Shown one piece after another: positions 1 to 11,622 of a stretch of 64,000 nucleotides of DNA. Numbering within the stretch: the first letter of the stretch is position 1; each line of letters opens with the position of its first letter. The position numbers were made by a program, and so were the translations under genes. The notes below the pieces were generated by a model, which was not told where the DNA came from, ran no database searches, and saw only the letters and a program-made list of their open reading frames with translations. Source of the stretch: Takakia lepidozioides. Lineage: Eukaryota; Streptophyta; Takakiopsida; Takakiales; Takakiaceae. The stretch lies in assembly GCA_030704615.1 (NCBI GenBank), contig CM060731.1:15314001-15378000 (forward strand), written 5' to 3'.

Positions 1-2
1 TC

Positions 3-803
3 TTTGATGACCTTCTTAAATAAATGTGTATCACAGATGAAGATGAAGCTGCAATTGTGTCATCCCCAGAACATGGTCCTCAAAATGAAGTTGGGGTCGA
101 CCCTCGCCCCCCACTACACACTGAAGCCACCGGTAGTGCCCCAATGGAGCTTAGGGGTGATGTACTTCCAGGACCGATCGACATACGCAACCCTGTTTAT
201 ACAAACGATGGTGTCGAACCCATTGTATAGTCGACGGGACGGGATCATGCCTCACCGATACGACCAGCTCCACCACAATGTCAAAACCGATCCAGCTCCC
301 CATCAACACAGCGGGCATTAAGGAGCAATAGGCTTGATCTGTTTTCCACACGTACGCATCATTCTGTTGCATTGGATCGGGCGGAAGTTGAAGCCTCGGA
401 TGATGACAATCTGTCACTACAATTCCACCTTAACTGACGTGTTGTGCAGCAGACCCGTGGTTCCTCACATGCTGGACCATCTAATGCCGGTCCATCTCGG
501 GCAAACCCCCCTCCGATACCTCCTTCGAGACCATCTTCGATTGCGTCCCAAGTCCATAAACGACAGAGAATAGTCCAACCTTTTGTAGGCGATCGGCCCA
601 CAAACAGGCCAGATACCATGGATGGTATTCAAGACCGGAGTGGGAGTCGACCTCAAAGAGAACTAAATGTGATTCAAGGTCGCTTGCAGATTCAAAGACC
701 TGGACATATGAGGTCGGATAGGGAGGACGATTCCAGCATTGATCATGGCAATGGTGGTGAAGTCGAGGGTGACCCTGATTTTCAACCCATCGGAGCATTA
801 TGA
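3..803 (+). pseudogene. Decayed C-terminal coding end, Ser/Pro-rich, family unknown
   Basis: One frame (codons in phase with position 24) stays coding-like from the window edge to a stop at 801-803, but is broken by in-frame stops at 228-230 (TAG) and near 436-438 (TGA). The translated text is low-complexity, rich in Ser, Pro, Arg and Asp/Glu, with short stretches such as PPPIPPSRPSS and an acidic end. Nothing resembles a known domain. It reads like the disordered tail of a longer protein whose main part lies left of the window. The RING gene at 2934-5261 also ends in a Ser/Arg-rich acidic tail, so the two may be members of one element's gene set. Function unknown; the in-frame stops suggest it is inactive. 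Confidence 0.45.
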
Positions 804-974
804 TTAGGATTTTCTTCGTCCCGCCGTCGAAGCAGTAGAAGGAATTGAAGTAAAACAGTTGTAGGCATACATCAGCACATTTTAGTGGACATGTTTATAT
901 TTCTGTAGTGAAGTAATACCAGTGTAATCATTGTCACTATGAGTATTTGTATTGTTGTTGTGTATGTGTTGAAA

Positions 975-980
975 AATAAA
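975..980 (+). promoter_or_regulatory. Candidate poly(A) signal AATAAA
   Basis: AATAAA lies about 170 bases after the stop at 803, in T-rich DNA, a plausible 3'-UTR signal for the decayed gene that ends there. The DNA from 804 to about 1100 shows no coding potential. Confidence 0.3.
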
Positions 981-1104
981 AGATGTTGCCCATGTGTATA
1001 CCAGCCAAAATGTCGGCCAAAGGCACCGTCACTTGTGTTCGCTGATTTGCTTGTGGAATTGATAACAATTGTGTCATGCTTCCAACTGTGCATTCATTTT
1101 TATT

Positions 1105-2580
1105 TAAATGGAGCGATCGCCAAGGTGGCGGTCATTTCTACGAGGTTTGCCCTACGCGTGGAGCGAAGAATGAGGGGGCGTCATATTACATGGCGGTCGC
1201 TTTTATTTTATTTTATTTTGGAAAATGAAGCGACCGCCATTACTGGCGGTCGCTTTTATTTTGAATTATTTTGGAAATGAAGCGACCGCCGTTACTGGCG
1301 GTCGTTTTTTTGTTTTTTGGAGGAAAATGGAGCGACCGCCATTAGGGGCGGTCGCCGCTTTTGTTGTTTTTTGTAATTGCAGCAATGGCGGTTGCTTTTA
1401 TTTAAATTTGGTTGGAAATGGAGGAACCGCCATTTGTGGCGGTCGCTTTTATTTTCATTGTTTTGAAAATGAAAATGGAGCGACCGCCAAGGTGGCGGTC
1501 ACTTCTACGAAGTGTGCCCTGCGCATGGAGCGAGGAGTGAGGCGGGGGGAGGGGGGCATATAAGCGACTCATTCTCCATTACAGGCGGTCGCTTGAATTT
1601 ATTTTTGTTTTTATAAATGCAGCGACTGCCATTATTGGGGGTCGCTATAATTGTTATTTTTTTAAAATGCAGCGACCGCCATTACTGGCGGTTTTTTTTT
1701 TTTTTTTTTTTTTGGCGAAATGGAGCGACCGCCATTTGTGGCGGTCATTTTTTTTTGTTTTTAAATGGAGCGACTGCCAAGGTGGCGGTCGCTTCTACGA
1801 GGTCTGCCTTGCGTGTGCAGCGAGGAATGGGGGGGGGGCATATAAGCTCCTCCCCTCACTTCCATTACTGGCACTTTTTGTTTTTACAAAATGCAGCAAC
1901 CGCCATTACTGACGTTCGCTTTTATTTTTTTATTTTTGGAAATGAGGCGACCGCCATTACTGGCATGGGTCGTTTTTATTTTAATTATTTTGGAAATGAA
2001 GCGCCGTCACTACTGGCGGTCGCTTTTATTTTAATTATTTTGGAAATGAAGCAACCGCCGATACTGGCGGTCGTTTTTTTTTTTTTTTTGGAGGAAAATG
2101 GAGCGACCGCCATTAGGGGCGGTCGCTGCTATTGTTGTTTTTGGTAATTGCAGCAACCGCCATTAGTGGCGGTCGCTTTTATTTAAATTTGGTTGGAAAT
2201 GAAGCGACCGCCATTTGTGACGGTCGTTTTTATTTTAATTGTTTTGAAAATAAAAATGAAGCGACCACCATTACTGACGGTCGCTTTTATTGAAATATTT
2301 TTGAAAATGAAGCGACCGCCATTACGGGCGGTCGCCGCAATTGTTTTGTTTTTTGTAGTGGCAGTCGCTTTTATTAAAAATTTGTTGGAAATGGAGCGAC
2401 CGCCATGACTGGCGGTCGCTTTTATTTTATTATGAAGCAACCGCTATTACTGGCAGTCGTCTCAATTCTTAATGTCTCCGTAAATGTAGCGATTGCCTAT
2501 GTTGGCGGTTGCTTATTTATTCCATTTTCGGAAAATGGAGCGACCGCCAAGTTGGCGGTCGCTTCTAGAAGATTCGCCTT
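1105..2580. repeat. Short-palindrome array 1 (GCGACCGCC family)
   Basis: About 20 imperfect palindromes in tandem, roughly every 45-75 bases. Each has arms near AGCGACCGCCA and TGGCGGTCGCT around a 4-6 base centre (often TTAC or AAGG), separated by AT-rich spacers of the TTTTATTTTAATTATTTTGGAAATG type. Within the array, blocks related to 'CTACGAGGTCTGCCTTGCGTG ... GGGGGCATATAAGC' recur (about 1133, 1500, 1792, 2561). Long apparent reading frames here are repeat translations, not genes. It shares units and the recurrent block with array 3 and lies immediately 5' of the RING gene. Confidence 0.9.
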
Positions 2581-2610
2581 GCACGTGGCCCGAGGAATGA
2601 GGGGGGGGGG

Positions 2611-2665
2611 AGATATAAGCCAAGGGAGGCTCATTCTCCCCTCACTTCCTCTCCACACAACTTCT
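2611..2665 (+). promoter_or_regulatory. Putative core promoter block of the RING gene
   Basis: AGATATAAGCC (2611-2621) is a TATA-like sequence followed by a pyrimidine-rich CTCCCCTCACTTCCTCTCC stretch and CACACAACTT, as expected of a plant-type core promoter. It lies about 300 bases before the ATG at 2934. Near-identical blocks occur repeatedly inside array 3 (around 23561, 23987, 24367, 24868) and weaker versions in array 1. This is inference from sequence form and position only. Confidence 0.4.
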
Positions 2666-2933
2666 GTGTGCGTGACATTTCATTACTCCACGGCACGTAG
2701 TCACGTGGAGAAGGAGACCATTGGTTGGGTGTGGGATATTTTTTTGCCGCGATTTATGTGAGGTCGTTGCAGAATGCTCCTATAGGCCCTCCTCTGGATT
2801 CTAGGATCATTTTATTCTACAAGATTAGCTTTTAGGAACTATTTTGACACCTACTCAAACTAGTTTAGGGTGAAGGGTTTAGAGTTACATCTTATTAGTA
2901 AACCTCATTTAGTGTTGCTCCGATTGTTGCAGA

Positions 2934-5261
2934 ATGGCAGAGGGCCAGGACGATGACCGTCAAGGAAGATATGACCCCAATGAACATGGACCGCCCCCTA
3001 AGAAAATCAAATGGCAAGGCAAGACTTGAATTGGGGAGTATATGATGACCCTAGTATACTAGCAGAAGAGGGTTGGGATGATGTTTCGGAAGAGTTCAGG
3101 TGGCATGTAAAAAATTCGTGAAATGGTACCACATCAATCGATCGTGGCCTTTGGATAGGCATGACGTGCAAACCCGAAACAATTACGCAGAGTCCAGGTC
3201 TTGCACGAACTTGCATTTCCAGCATAGGACGAATGAGGTGCATTGCACATTGTGGGGTCAACCTCTCTTAAAGGGCCAAATCCCGTACACTTTGGCAGTC
3301 ATGTTGTACGTGGAGATCATACTCTTGCGTCCAGTGAATTGGCAAACTGCTAGTAGGAGGAACGCAAGGTTACTATACGATTTGGAGTACATCCCAGACA
3401 CGTTCGGAATACAACCGGCCACAACATTAGAGGAACAATTGGCGGAAAGAGACCAGCGAATCAGGACCCTGCAGGACCGACTAGACTGGCAAATACTCCG
3501 CATAGCCGAGTTGGAAGCTAGATTGCAAGACATGCCTCCAAACAATGAAGGCATTGTTGTCCACAATGAGGATCGAACAAACGTCGTGGATATGCACGCG
3601 GAGTTTGCGATGCCCGATCGCAGTATTGACCTCATCATTCACGAAATTACGGACGTCATTGACCCTGTGGCCGATGAAACCATGGTTGAGGAACAGCGAA
3701 TTGTGGATGAGAGAAGGAGGAAAGAAAAAAAAACCAGTACTGGAAACCGGGGAATGCTCGAGGGTCGTCATTCAATCCGAGATGAAACCGATATTAGATG
3801 TCGACCGCGTTACAAAAGAGCGGGACATTGCCATGACAATTGCATGGCGCTTGTCCAAAACGCTGGAGATTCGAGCATGGGTCCCATTGAATGACGATTG
3901 GGAGAATTGGGTACAATGGGCGACCCATTTGGCCTCCAGAGAAGCATGGGTAGAGTGGGCACTGTCAGGCTTGCAACGTGTCGCACGCATGTCGAACCGT
4001 AGCGTGGATAACATTTATGTCAACTGCAAAGGTATAACGATCTCCGTATCGCATCAAGCGTGTTCGCCGGGTATACCAATTGGGCAGATGTGGATTCTAT
4101 GTTCGATCGATGTGAGCACATAATTTCGGGGTCGAACAGAAACATAAACTGGGAATTGGAGATAAAGGAAGAGTGGGACACCACAACAAGGATGACCAGC
4201 CACATCAAACCGGCCCAGAGGGAGGAGATACCACGAGATGTTTTGCCGTCATGGATATCAGATGACACAGTTTGTTCAATGTGTAGGAATCCATATGGCC
4301 CAGAGGGATGTCATGTGCTTGGATCATGTGGACATATGTTCCATCTTACATGTCTTATCCCGCAAGCCTTGCGGACGAGCGCTTGCCTAGAATGTCGTAC
4401 ACCAATCCATCGCCGTTTCTATGAGCTGGTGGGCTTGGAGGATCGGATGCCCATAGGTTTTGAATACAATCGACACAACCTCCCATTGGATGGGCTACCA
4501 TACACATTTCTGAATTGTGTGCATTGGGGCAAGAACTTGGTATGGGATGCAGACAGAGAGATGCATGACATACATGTCGGAAACCCGGCATACATCAAAG
4601 ATCCCCAGTATTTATGGGTCACATCTGACTGGGAGTTAACCATACGTACGGGAGACATTCGAGATTGATGGGAGAGAGAGCAGTTTTGCCACAATCTGGG
4701 AGGGCATTGGAGTCAATGAATGTCCAGGTTTATCCGGCTCCCACAGGTTCCATGGGTGCCGGAGGAGAACGAATTGTATGACCGACAACCGATTGGGAGA
4801 CATTTGTTGCTGTCCGAACTGGAAGATGTTATAATATGTCAACGCCGAATGAATGATGCGTACGAGGCGGCTTATTGTCAAAACGACACAATGATTAGGC
4901 ACAGGACCCGCAAAAGGCAGTTGAAAAGTTTCAAACGTACCATCAAGGCAGTTGTAGAGAAATGGAGGCGACTATGGACAGACCGTTATCATCGTGTTTC
5001 GGGGGCTCTATTGCCGGATGTGGACGGCCTTGTTGCCGATTTGCATGCAGCCCGAGCACTTGCTCTCGATCCACCTCCGCACGTCGTGAGAGTGAAGAAG
5101 AAAGTCAACTTTCACCGCGAAGTAGGCGGATGCAGGCCAGAATTGATCACATGTCATTAGGCCCCTCATTGACCATGAGATCACGGTCGCAAGCTCTGGC
5201 AATTAGCAGTGCAAATCAGGCCACAACATCAAATTCTTTGTCCTCGGACAGTGACGACTAG
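2934..5261 (+). pseudogene. RING-H2 protein gene, broken by several frameshifts
   Basis: Coding starts at ATG 2934 (MAEGQDDDRQG) and can be followed through at least four frame changes (near 3025, 3105, 3770, 4060 and again after 4668 and near 5040) to a stop at 5259-5261. A mid-region has charged, coiled-coil-like sequence (ERDQRIRTLQDRLDWQ, about 3440-3530). A RING-H2 finger lies at about 4273-4405: CSMC, then SCGH, MFH, LTC and finally ACLEC, that is Cys3-His2-Cys3 spacing expected to bind two zinc ions and recruit an E2. The rest (SDWELTIRTGD, PEENELYDRQPIGRHLLLSE) is unfamiliar. An intact relative would probably be a ubiquitin ligase; this copy looks dead unless the shifts are assembly errors. 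Its position between palindrome arrays suggests transposon cargo. Confidence 0.6.
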
Positions 5262-5711
5262 GCTTTTAATGACTGGCAGTGTAGTACATATACAGTATGC
5301 ATTTTTGTTGTACCTTGAATATTGTTGGAAAACACAGTGATGGCATTCCGCCAATTTTGTATATCACCAATTTTGTTAATACACAATGCACATGTGCGGC
5401 ACCTGCCAATTTCAATTGCATGAGCAGCGTTTTTTTCACATTTACACTCGTGTGATGGGGAAGAAGTAGTTCACCCTGTAAACAAATTTACAATGGTGTC
5501 ATATTTGGTCATGACGTGTATATGGGTATTTGCAATGAACTCCGAAAGCTGGAGAACAAAGAAAATTGATGTTAAGCAATAAGTTATAACGAGTTACGAA
5601 CGGTCATCTTCCAAACAAATTTCGCCTGGTCCCTGCGTATTTCATAATCATTTCGCAAAATCTATGATCTTTCTACGAACATACCCACAAAGTTCTCAAA
5701 GCACAAAATAA
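5262..5711. other. Non-coding, 3' of the RING gene
   Basis: AT-rich DNA with no coding frame I would defend. It presumably contains the 3' UTR of the RING gene. No clear AATAAA signal is seen. Confidence 0.4.
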
Positions 5712-6080
5712 TTTCGATTGATCTTATGTTACACTGGGACGTATCAAATGGTACATTGCACACACTGGCCAGGTTTCAAAGCAAACGAAAATCATTTCGA
5801 TGGGCAACCATCCGTTGGCCTATTGAACGAATTTCAATTGATCTCATAATACTCTGGGGCCTCTTACATGGCACATTGAACATAGTGGCCAAGTCTCAAA
5901 GCGAACCAAAATCATTTCGATGGCCAACCATCCGCTGAGCCATCGAATGAATTTCGATTGATCTCATATTAGTCCGGGACCTGTGAGATGGTGTCTTAAA
6001 TGTACTGGCAAAGTTTGGAAACAAACAAAAATGATTTGGATGAGCAACCCATTGAATGTATTCCGTTGGATCTACTATTG
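5712..6080. repeat. Tandem repeat, ~118-bp unit, block 1
   Basis: Three adjoining copies start with TTTCGATTGATCT-like sequence at about 5712, 5830 and 5950. Each carries the same order of words: CTGGGACC, CATTGAACA, TGGCCAAGTCTCAAAGCGAA, ATCATTT, GATGGGCAACCATCCGTTGG. Copies differ by roughly 10-20%. Confidence 0.85.
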
Positions 6081-6723
6081 CTTTGGGACCTGTTGGCCTA
6101 TGTTTCGCGTGCTCATGATTTTTTTTTTCATTCTGTTTTTGAATGGGGTGTGTAGTGTAGCCATATGCAACGTGCGTGCCAAATTTGGGAGCGATCAAAA
6201 ATTCATTTGGACCCAAAACCACAGTTTCTTCCCTGTTTTGCACTCCAAACTTGATTTGTGTTCTATTTCATGCGCTCTTCATAGAGAGTTCTGCAATAGT
6301 GAGTGAAGAGAACATTTTTTTTTGGGGGCATTTTTTGTTGGTCCAAATTTTGGCGGGGAAGTAGCGGTGGGATGCTGGAAGCCGCAGAACAAAATTGAAC
6401 CAAAAACAAAATCGATACGTGTCAGAAATCCCCAATGAAAGGCAGTGCAAACCTATTTATTGGCTTAAAATAAATTTAAGTTCAATTAAATTGTCGAATG
6501 GCTTGAGGGGGGAGCGCATCGATGGGGAGGCAAATGATTTATTTGTCTGTTGTGTCTCTGCACATGTGTCGCACACATGTTCAAGCACATGCGGGCAAAA
6601 GAGGGGCTTCAACCACATCCGTTCAATGGGTGCAATAGCCGTGCACGCATTGTAGGATTTTTTTTTCGCATTGAACAAAAACCAGATGACAAGTGAACGC
6701 CTCATTGGACAATTGAATGAATT
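6081..6723. other. Non-coding spacer inside the tandem-repeat region
   Basis: Strongly diverged or unrelated DNA between the two repeat blocks. No gene or conserved motif recognised. Confidence 0.4.
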
Positions 6724-7110
6724 TTGATTGATCTCGTATTACTCTGGGACGTATCAGAGGATACATTGAACACACTGGCCAAGTCTCAAAGCGAACGAAA
6801 ATCATTTGGATGGGCAACCATCCGTTGGCCCATTGAACGAATTTCGATTGATCTCATATTACTTTGGGGCCTCTTACGTGGCACATTGAACGTGGCCAAC
6901 TCTCAAAGCGAACCAAAATCATTTTGATGGCCAACCATCCGTTGAACAATTGAATGAATTTCGATTGATCTCATAGTAGTCATGGACCCGATACATGGTA
7001 TGTTGAACATAGTGGCAAGATTGAAAGCAAACGAAAATCATTTGGATGGGCAACCATTCAATCGCCCATTGAATGAATGGGGTTTCGTGACTCGTCTTCG
7101 ATTATACTGG
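6724..7110. repeat. Tandem repeat, ~118-bp unit, block 2
   Basis: The same unit as 5712-6080 resumes, with copies starting near 6724, 6841 and 6959. Word order is identical, and the last copy is partial. Confidence 0.85.
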
Positions 7111-7249
7111 GACCTGTTACATGGTATGCCCTTTGAAGCTCTTTTTGTAGTGTCTCGTGCCTCGTAATGCGGTGCTTCTCCATGTCCACTTTATCCAATA
7201 TGTTGATATTCTCCACCTAGAACAGATCCACACATGTGTGCAGAAATCC

Positions 7250-7327
7250 TTAAAAAGCAAATGACCATCTCCACTTTTGTAAGCCTCATCCCCAGCTTCC
7301 AGTTTTGATGGTCATTTGGTTTTTTAA
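7250..7327. repeat. Hairpin, 20-bp arms
   Basis: TTAAAAAGCAAATGACCATC (7250-7269) is complemented almost perfectly by the sequence at 7307-7327. The loop is about 37 bases. A second, shorter inverted pair built on GATACATTT / AAATGGTATC lies at about 7600-7650. Confidence 0.7.
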
Positions 7328-7980
7328 GTCTTTATATACGTGGATATGTGGATATGTTCCAAATGGAAGATATTAATATTGGAAAAATAAGAGTTGGAGA
7401 AGCACCTCATTACGAAGCAAGAGACATTACAGAAGACCTCAACATGTTGAACATCTGGATGAAGAACCTTGCCCATCGTCGCTTCAAAGTTCTAGCGCTT
7501 CTGAAATGATCACATGTTTGTTGGTGGAAGCAGATCTCGTAGGCCACATTGATCTCGTACCCATCGAAGACTCCCGTAGGCCACATGGAACGATTCATGT
7601 GATACATTTTCACAAATGCGATGTGATACATTTGTGAAATGGTATCACATCAACTGTTTAATGTGGCCAATACACCTCTTCCGCACCATGGCGGAAATCT
7701 TCGCCACTTGAAATGGTCCCGATACCAGTATTGCGGTGAGTTCATGGCGATTGGAGGTAGGTATGAGTATATGTTAGTGCAGCTAGTTATACCCTGTACT
7801 ATAATTTGGTTAATTCAAGGCTCCACGTTGCAATTTAGACTTCATTTGTTGTTTCGTGCTACTTTAGGTTACCTTTGCCTAGTGTTTCACGGCTTGGATT
7901 AAAATTAGCTATGTGCTAAATGACATTTATTTCTATGTATGGTGAGATGTAGAAATAATCCGTGCAAACAATCTCAAGAA

Positions 7981-8298
7981 TCATATGTACTGCAAGGTGT
8001 TTCATACTGCCGATGTTCATGTAGCTGAATTCTTTAGGAATCGTTTTGCTACTCCCATGCCAACAACATCAGGTCCACTGTGACTGTCATATTCCGAATT
8101 CCGTATCAGCCACCACGGACATGAAACCAGGAACTTCGCACGGGCCATGGCTGCAGCCTGCAAGCTGGCCGGGGTGGCTGATACGTCCGTTTGAACATGA
8201 CAGTTTCAGAGGACGTTGGCATGGGAATAGCAAAAAGAGTACTACAGAATTCAGCTAGAGGAACAACAATAGCATGAAACACCTTACCGTAAATATGA
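7981..8298. repeat. Long inverted repeat 1 (arms ~130 bp)
   Basis: The left arm 7981-8114 is matched in reverse complement by 8173-8298, with scattered mismatches and small gaps. Shared landmarks are TGTTTCAT, AGCTGAATTC, CCCATGCCAAC and TATCAGCCACC. The loop is 58 bases. A transcript across it would fold into a long imperfect hairpin. It lies 3' of the kinase-like gene. Confidence 0.8.
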
Positions 8299-8380
8299 TT
8301 GTTAACATTGGTTGTGACAACTCTAATCAATAGAGAACTCGCACCATCAGTTGCGCTCCAGCAGCAGTACCGGTCCCCCG

Positions 8381-8930
8381 AGTAAATAAAATTCTGTTGT
8401 AAATAATAAATTGCATACGCTCGAACCTCACAAATGTCATTTCACCAAACCGGCCATGTATTATGGCACTGTTTGTAACTTCGAATGTTTCAATGTTTCT
8501 GACAGGGTACTGAAAAAATGATATATTGGCTCCATATGAGTTAGACAACAACTATTTCATATCTCATTCAACTGTGCGACACTATCATGAGTGACATGGA
8601 TCAAAAAGTAATAGGTGTACATGCGACCTCCGCACGTTCAAGTAGACCATTTGCTGGACCTAGTATCAAACGTTCGGATGTCGCATGTGTACCTATTACT
8701 TTTCGATCCATGTCTCTCATGGTAGTGTCGCACAGTTGAATGAGATGTGAGACGTTTATTGTCTAACTCCTACGGAACTAATACATCGTTTTCTCATAAC
8801 CCTATCCAAAACCTTGGAACATTACAAATATAAACAGTGAGCCAGTACACAAACCATTTATGTTGCAATGACATGTGTCAGGGTCGAGCATATGCAATGT
8901 AGTATTTACAATGGGACTTTATTTATTACA
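8381..8930. repeat. Long inverted repeat 2 (arms ~260 bp)
   Basis: Arms of about 260 bases meet near 8650. Examples are AATTGCATACGCTCGA at left against TCGAGCATATGCAATGTAG at right, and TCATTCAACTGTGCGACACTA against its complement at about 8725. The identity is high near the centre and lower toward the ends. Together with inverted repeat 1 it fills the space between the 3' ends of the RING and kinase-like genes. Confidence 0.8.
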
Positions 8931-9001
8931 TGCACGATCAAAATTGAGTTATATCTTCATAAAAGAACCCTTGTACCGCCACAAATCTCATATCTACGAG
9001 A

Positions 9002-10469
9002 CTATGGTCTACTCCGTCCTATATACGTCGTTGGCTCAGGCCAATTGAATGGCTTGCCCATGAACCAAAATACTACATGGGCTAATGTGACTCTCTCATT
9101 CTTGTTGTTGTCGTACAACCTTTGTAACATTGAATGCCAACAACCTCCCGTAAATTGGTCCTCGAACATACTTTGATCATAATAAGCGCCGCCATTTATT
9201 TGTACCGCTATCTTCCCAACAGCAAAGGCCTCCGACGTCATGTCCTGGGAGGGGGGCATGGCATTCGCATTGAAAACCGATGCAATATCTTTTTCCACCC
9301 ACCATCTTTTCGCGAGTTCCTGGTCCAGCTTGTCCTGATTTTCAAACTGGTACGGCGAGGCTTTGCGTATGCCCAATGGGGTGGCTAAGCCCCAATCACA
9401 CACCCCAATCTTGATCTCCTCGGTGCCATCTGGAAAATGCAACAAGATGTTGTCGGGGGACAAGTCGTTGTGTATGACACCATTTTTGTGGACATCATCC
9501 ACGATGCACACCAGTGCCCATGCAAGTTTACTGCGCACTTTCCGGAAATGAAGCAAACGAGCGCATTCCTGGAACTCTGCTTCCGTTCCCATTTGTTCCA
9601 AAATCACTCTGTTGTCCGAATCGTTGCTTCATTTTCTGTCAAGGTTCTTCATGTCGCGTATTGTCCCCCCCATTCCACCATCGAGTGTAACCCTCTACCT
9701 CACGTGCATTCACAGCAAAATATGAGATAACACCCGGATGCTGGAACTTCACTGCCAAACACTCGTCGATATGTTGTCTCAACGCCTTTTCTGGATTTTT
9801 GGACTTGGGTTTTTTTCCCGCTAGCTCCCAACGCTCCAGTATTCTAGAATCGTCAACAATCCTACACTGACGGTCCTTAGCATACCCTCCTTCTTTGTAA
9901 AGACCAATCTCTACCACCTTCGCAGTAGAGTTCAGGTAATAAAGACCAGTTGTGCCTCCCCCGCCCGATAACCCCGCCTTCCAAGGGACAATCCTAGTCC
10001 GACGATGTGAATTCTGACTTGTCGAGCAAGCCCAATACTCAACACGCCGCATTAACTCAGCTTCGGCGGAAGGCACTCGACCATTGGTTGCTCTACCCTT
10101 CCATGTCTTCATTAGCTGCCTCAAATTCCACGTGGCGTTTTTCGCCTTGCTTTGGATCCACCGATTGAACTTTGGCTTGTCCCTGTCCGCCGTCCACTTA
10201 GCCCCCGCCAAAGCGTTTATCATTTTCCTCTCCATATTTTGCTGGAAAATCTGAAACCCCTCCCATCCATGCCTGATATAAGCACTCTCCAGCCTCATCA
10301 TGTTCCTACCCTTGAAATAATCCACTACCACTTCTTTCACCCTATCCAAGGCATCCAGTCCCGGGTAGTCTGACTTGTTGACCTGGCTATCCCGCTCGTG
10401 GGCACGTTTTCTCTTCCTCCGACCCCCATATGACCTTGCCCCAACACTTGAATTCACAACCCTCGACAT
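9002..10469 (-). pseudogene. Protein-kinase-like gene with frameshift and in-frame stop
   Basis: Reading leftward from ATG 10469, about 170 basic residues of unknown type are followed by a kinase-like domain. VEIGLYKEGGYAKD and LAVKFQHPGVISYF fit the N-lobe, and NGGTIRDM the hinge. After a frame change in a run of seven G/C at 9663-9669 and a stop close by, VIHNDLSPDNILL gives the catalytic loop and GVCDWGLA the metal-binding loop. Kinases normally have HRD and DFG; here they are HND and DWG, with the catalytic Asp and downstream Asn retained. The end (9002) lacks obvious extra domains. Activity is doubtful. The gene is flanked upstream by array 2 and the TIR-like terminus at 11831, suggesting it is cargo of the same element as the RING gene. 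Confidence 0.6.
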
Positions 10470-10789
10470 TGTATAAACCTTTGCCCACTACAGGGTCCAA
10501 AACCTCAGAAAACGGCAATGAATGCGTGTGGATGGTGTCTTCGTAGTTTATTGCAAAAAAACAGGCCGCCGGAGATCCGAAAACGGCAAAATGGTAATAC
10601 GATGATTGAACCGTGAACAAGTGTATAGGACTGACCAATACAAAACCGACAAAACCTCCCCCCCCCCAAATAATCACCTTTGCACCTCCCGTTGGCAGTG
10701 CCAAGCAACGAAGTCCGAAAGGACTACCGGATGCCAAGGAACCGCACCACAAGAGGGGCAAAAGTGATCAGAAAAGGAGGGGGGAATGG

Positions 10790-10797
10790 TTTATATA
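10790..10797 (-). promoter_or_regulatory. Candidate TATA box for the kinase-like gene
   Basis: On the minus strand the sequence reads TATATAAA, about 320 bases before the ATG at 10469. It lies between the gene and palindrome array 2, the same layout as at the RING gene. Between 10470 and 10840 no coding frame is evident. Confidence 0.4.
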
Positions 10798-11040
10798 GGC
10801 GCCCACCAGACCCCCCCCAAAAAAAAAAAAGGGCATTATGCTTGAAAAGGCGCGACAGGCCAGTGGCGCCTCGCCACGCGCACCCACATGGGAGAGGTCA
10901 AAGGTTTAAAACCACCTCCCCCCATCCCATTTGTTTCGTTTTTCCTGACCCGTGGCACCTCGCCATGTGGCTAGCCAGACGCCGCTTCATGATTAAAAAA
11001 TTAAAAACGAAACGCCACACGGCGGGTCCCTGGATTTCTA

Positions 11041-11622
11041 AGAAAAAAAAAACACGCGACTGCCACATGGCGGTCGCTATATTTATAAAAACAAGAAGAG
11101 CGACCGCCAAATGGCGGTCACCGCTTTTTTTTTAAAAAAAATATTAAATAAGCGACCGCCTACTGGCGGTCGCTTAATTTGGCGATTCAAAATATAAATA
11201 AGCGACCGCCGCTAAATGGCGGTCGCTTCATTTTGAGAAATATATTACGTAAGTGACCGCCAAACGGCGGTCGCTTAATTTAAGAATGAAAATCAAATCG
11301 AGCGACCGCCTCCAAATGGCGGTCGCTGCATTTTTCAAAAATTAACTGAAGAAGCGACCGCCAAACGGCGTTCGCTTTATTCAAGAATAAAAATAAAAAT
11401 AAGCGACCGCTGCTAAATGGCCGTCGCTAAATTGAAAATATATATATAGCAGAATATATCAAAGATATTATAATAATAATATAATAAAGTGCGAGCGACC
11501 GCCAATCTGGGCGGTCGTTTCATTTAAAACATCATAAACTTCAACCGACCGCCAATATAGGCGGTTGCTTTTATTTTTAAAATAATAAATTATATGCGAC
11601 CGCCAATATAGGCAGACACATT
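11041..11622. repeat. Short-palindrome array 2 (GCGACCGCC family)
   Basis: About twelve imperfect palindromes spaced about 50 bases apart, with arms GCGACCGCC and GGCGGTCGC around centres such as AAAT, TACT or AATCTGG, and AT-rich spacers. The last units have the AATATAGGCGG / AATCTGGGCGG form seen also at the right end of array 3 (25610-25850), so arrays 2 and the right end of array 3 are homologous termini. A looser leader (10840-11040) with GGCGCCTCGCC words precedes it. Confidence 0.9.

Noticed and set aside
1225-2440. Long open reading frames on both strands within array 1
   Set aside because: They translate the palindrome units (GATAITGGRF-type text repeated) and have no independent support.
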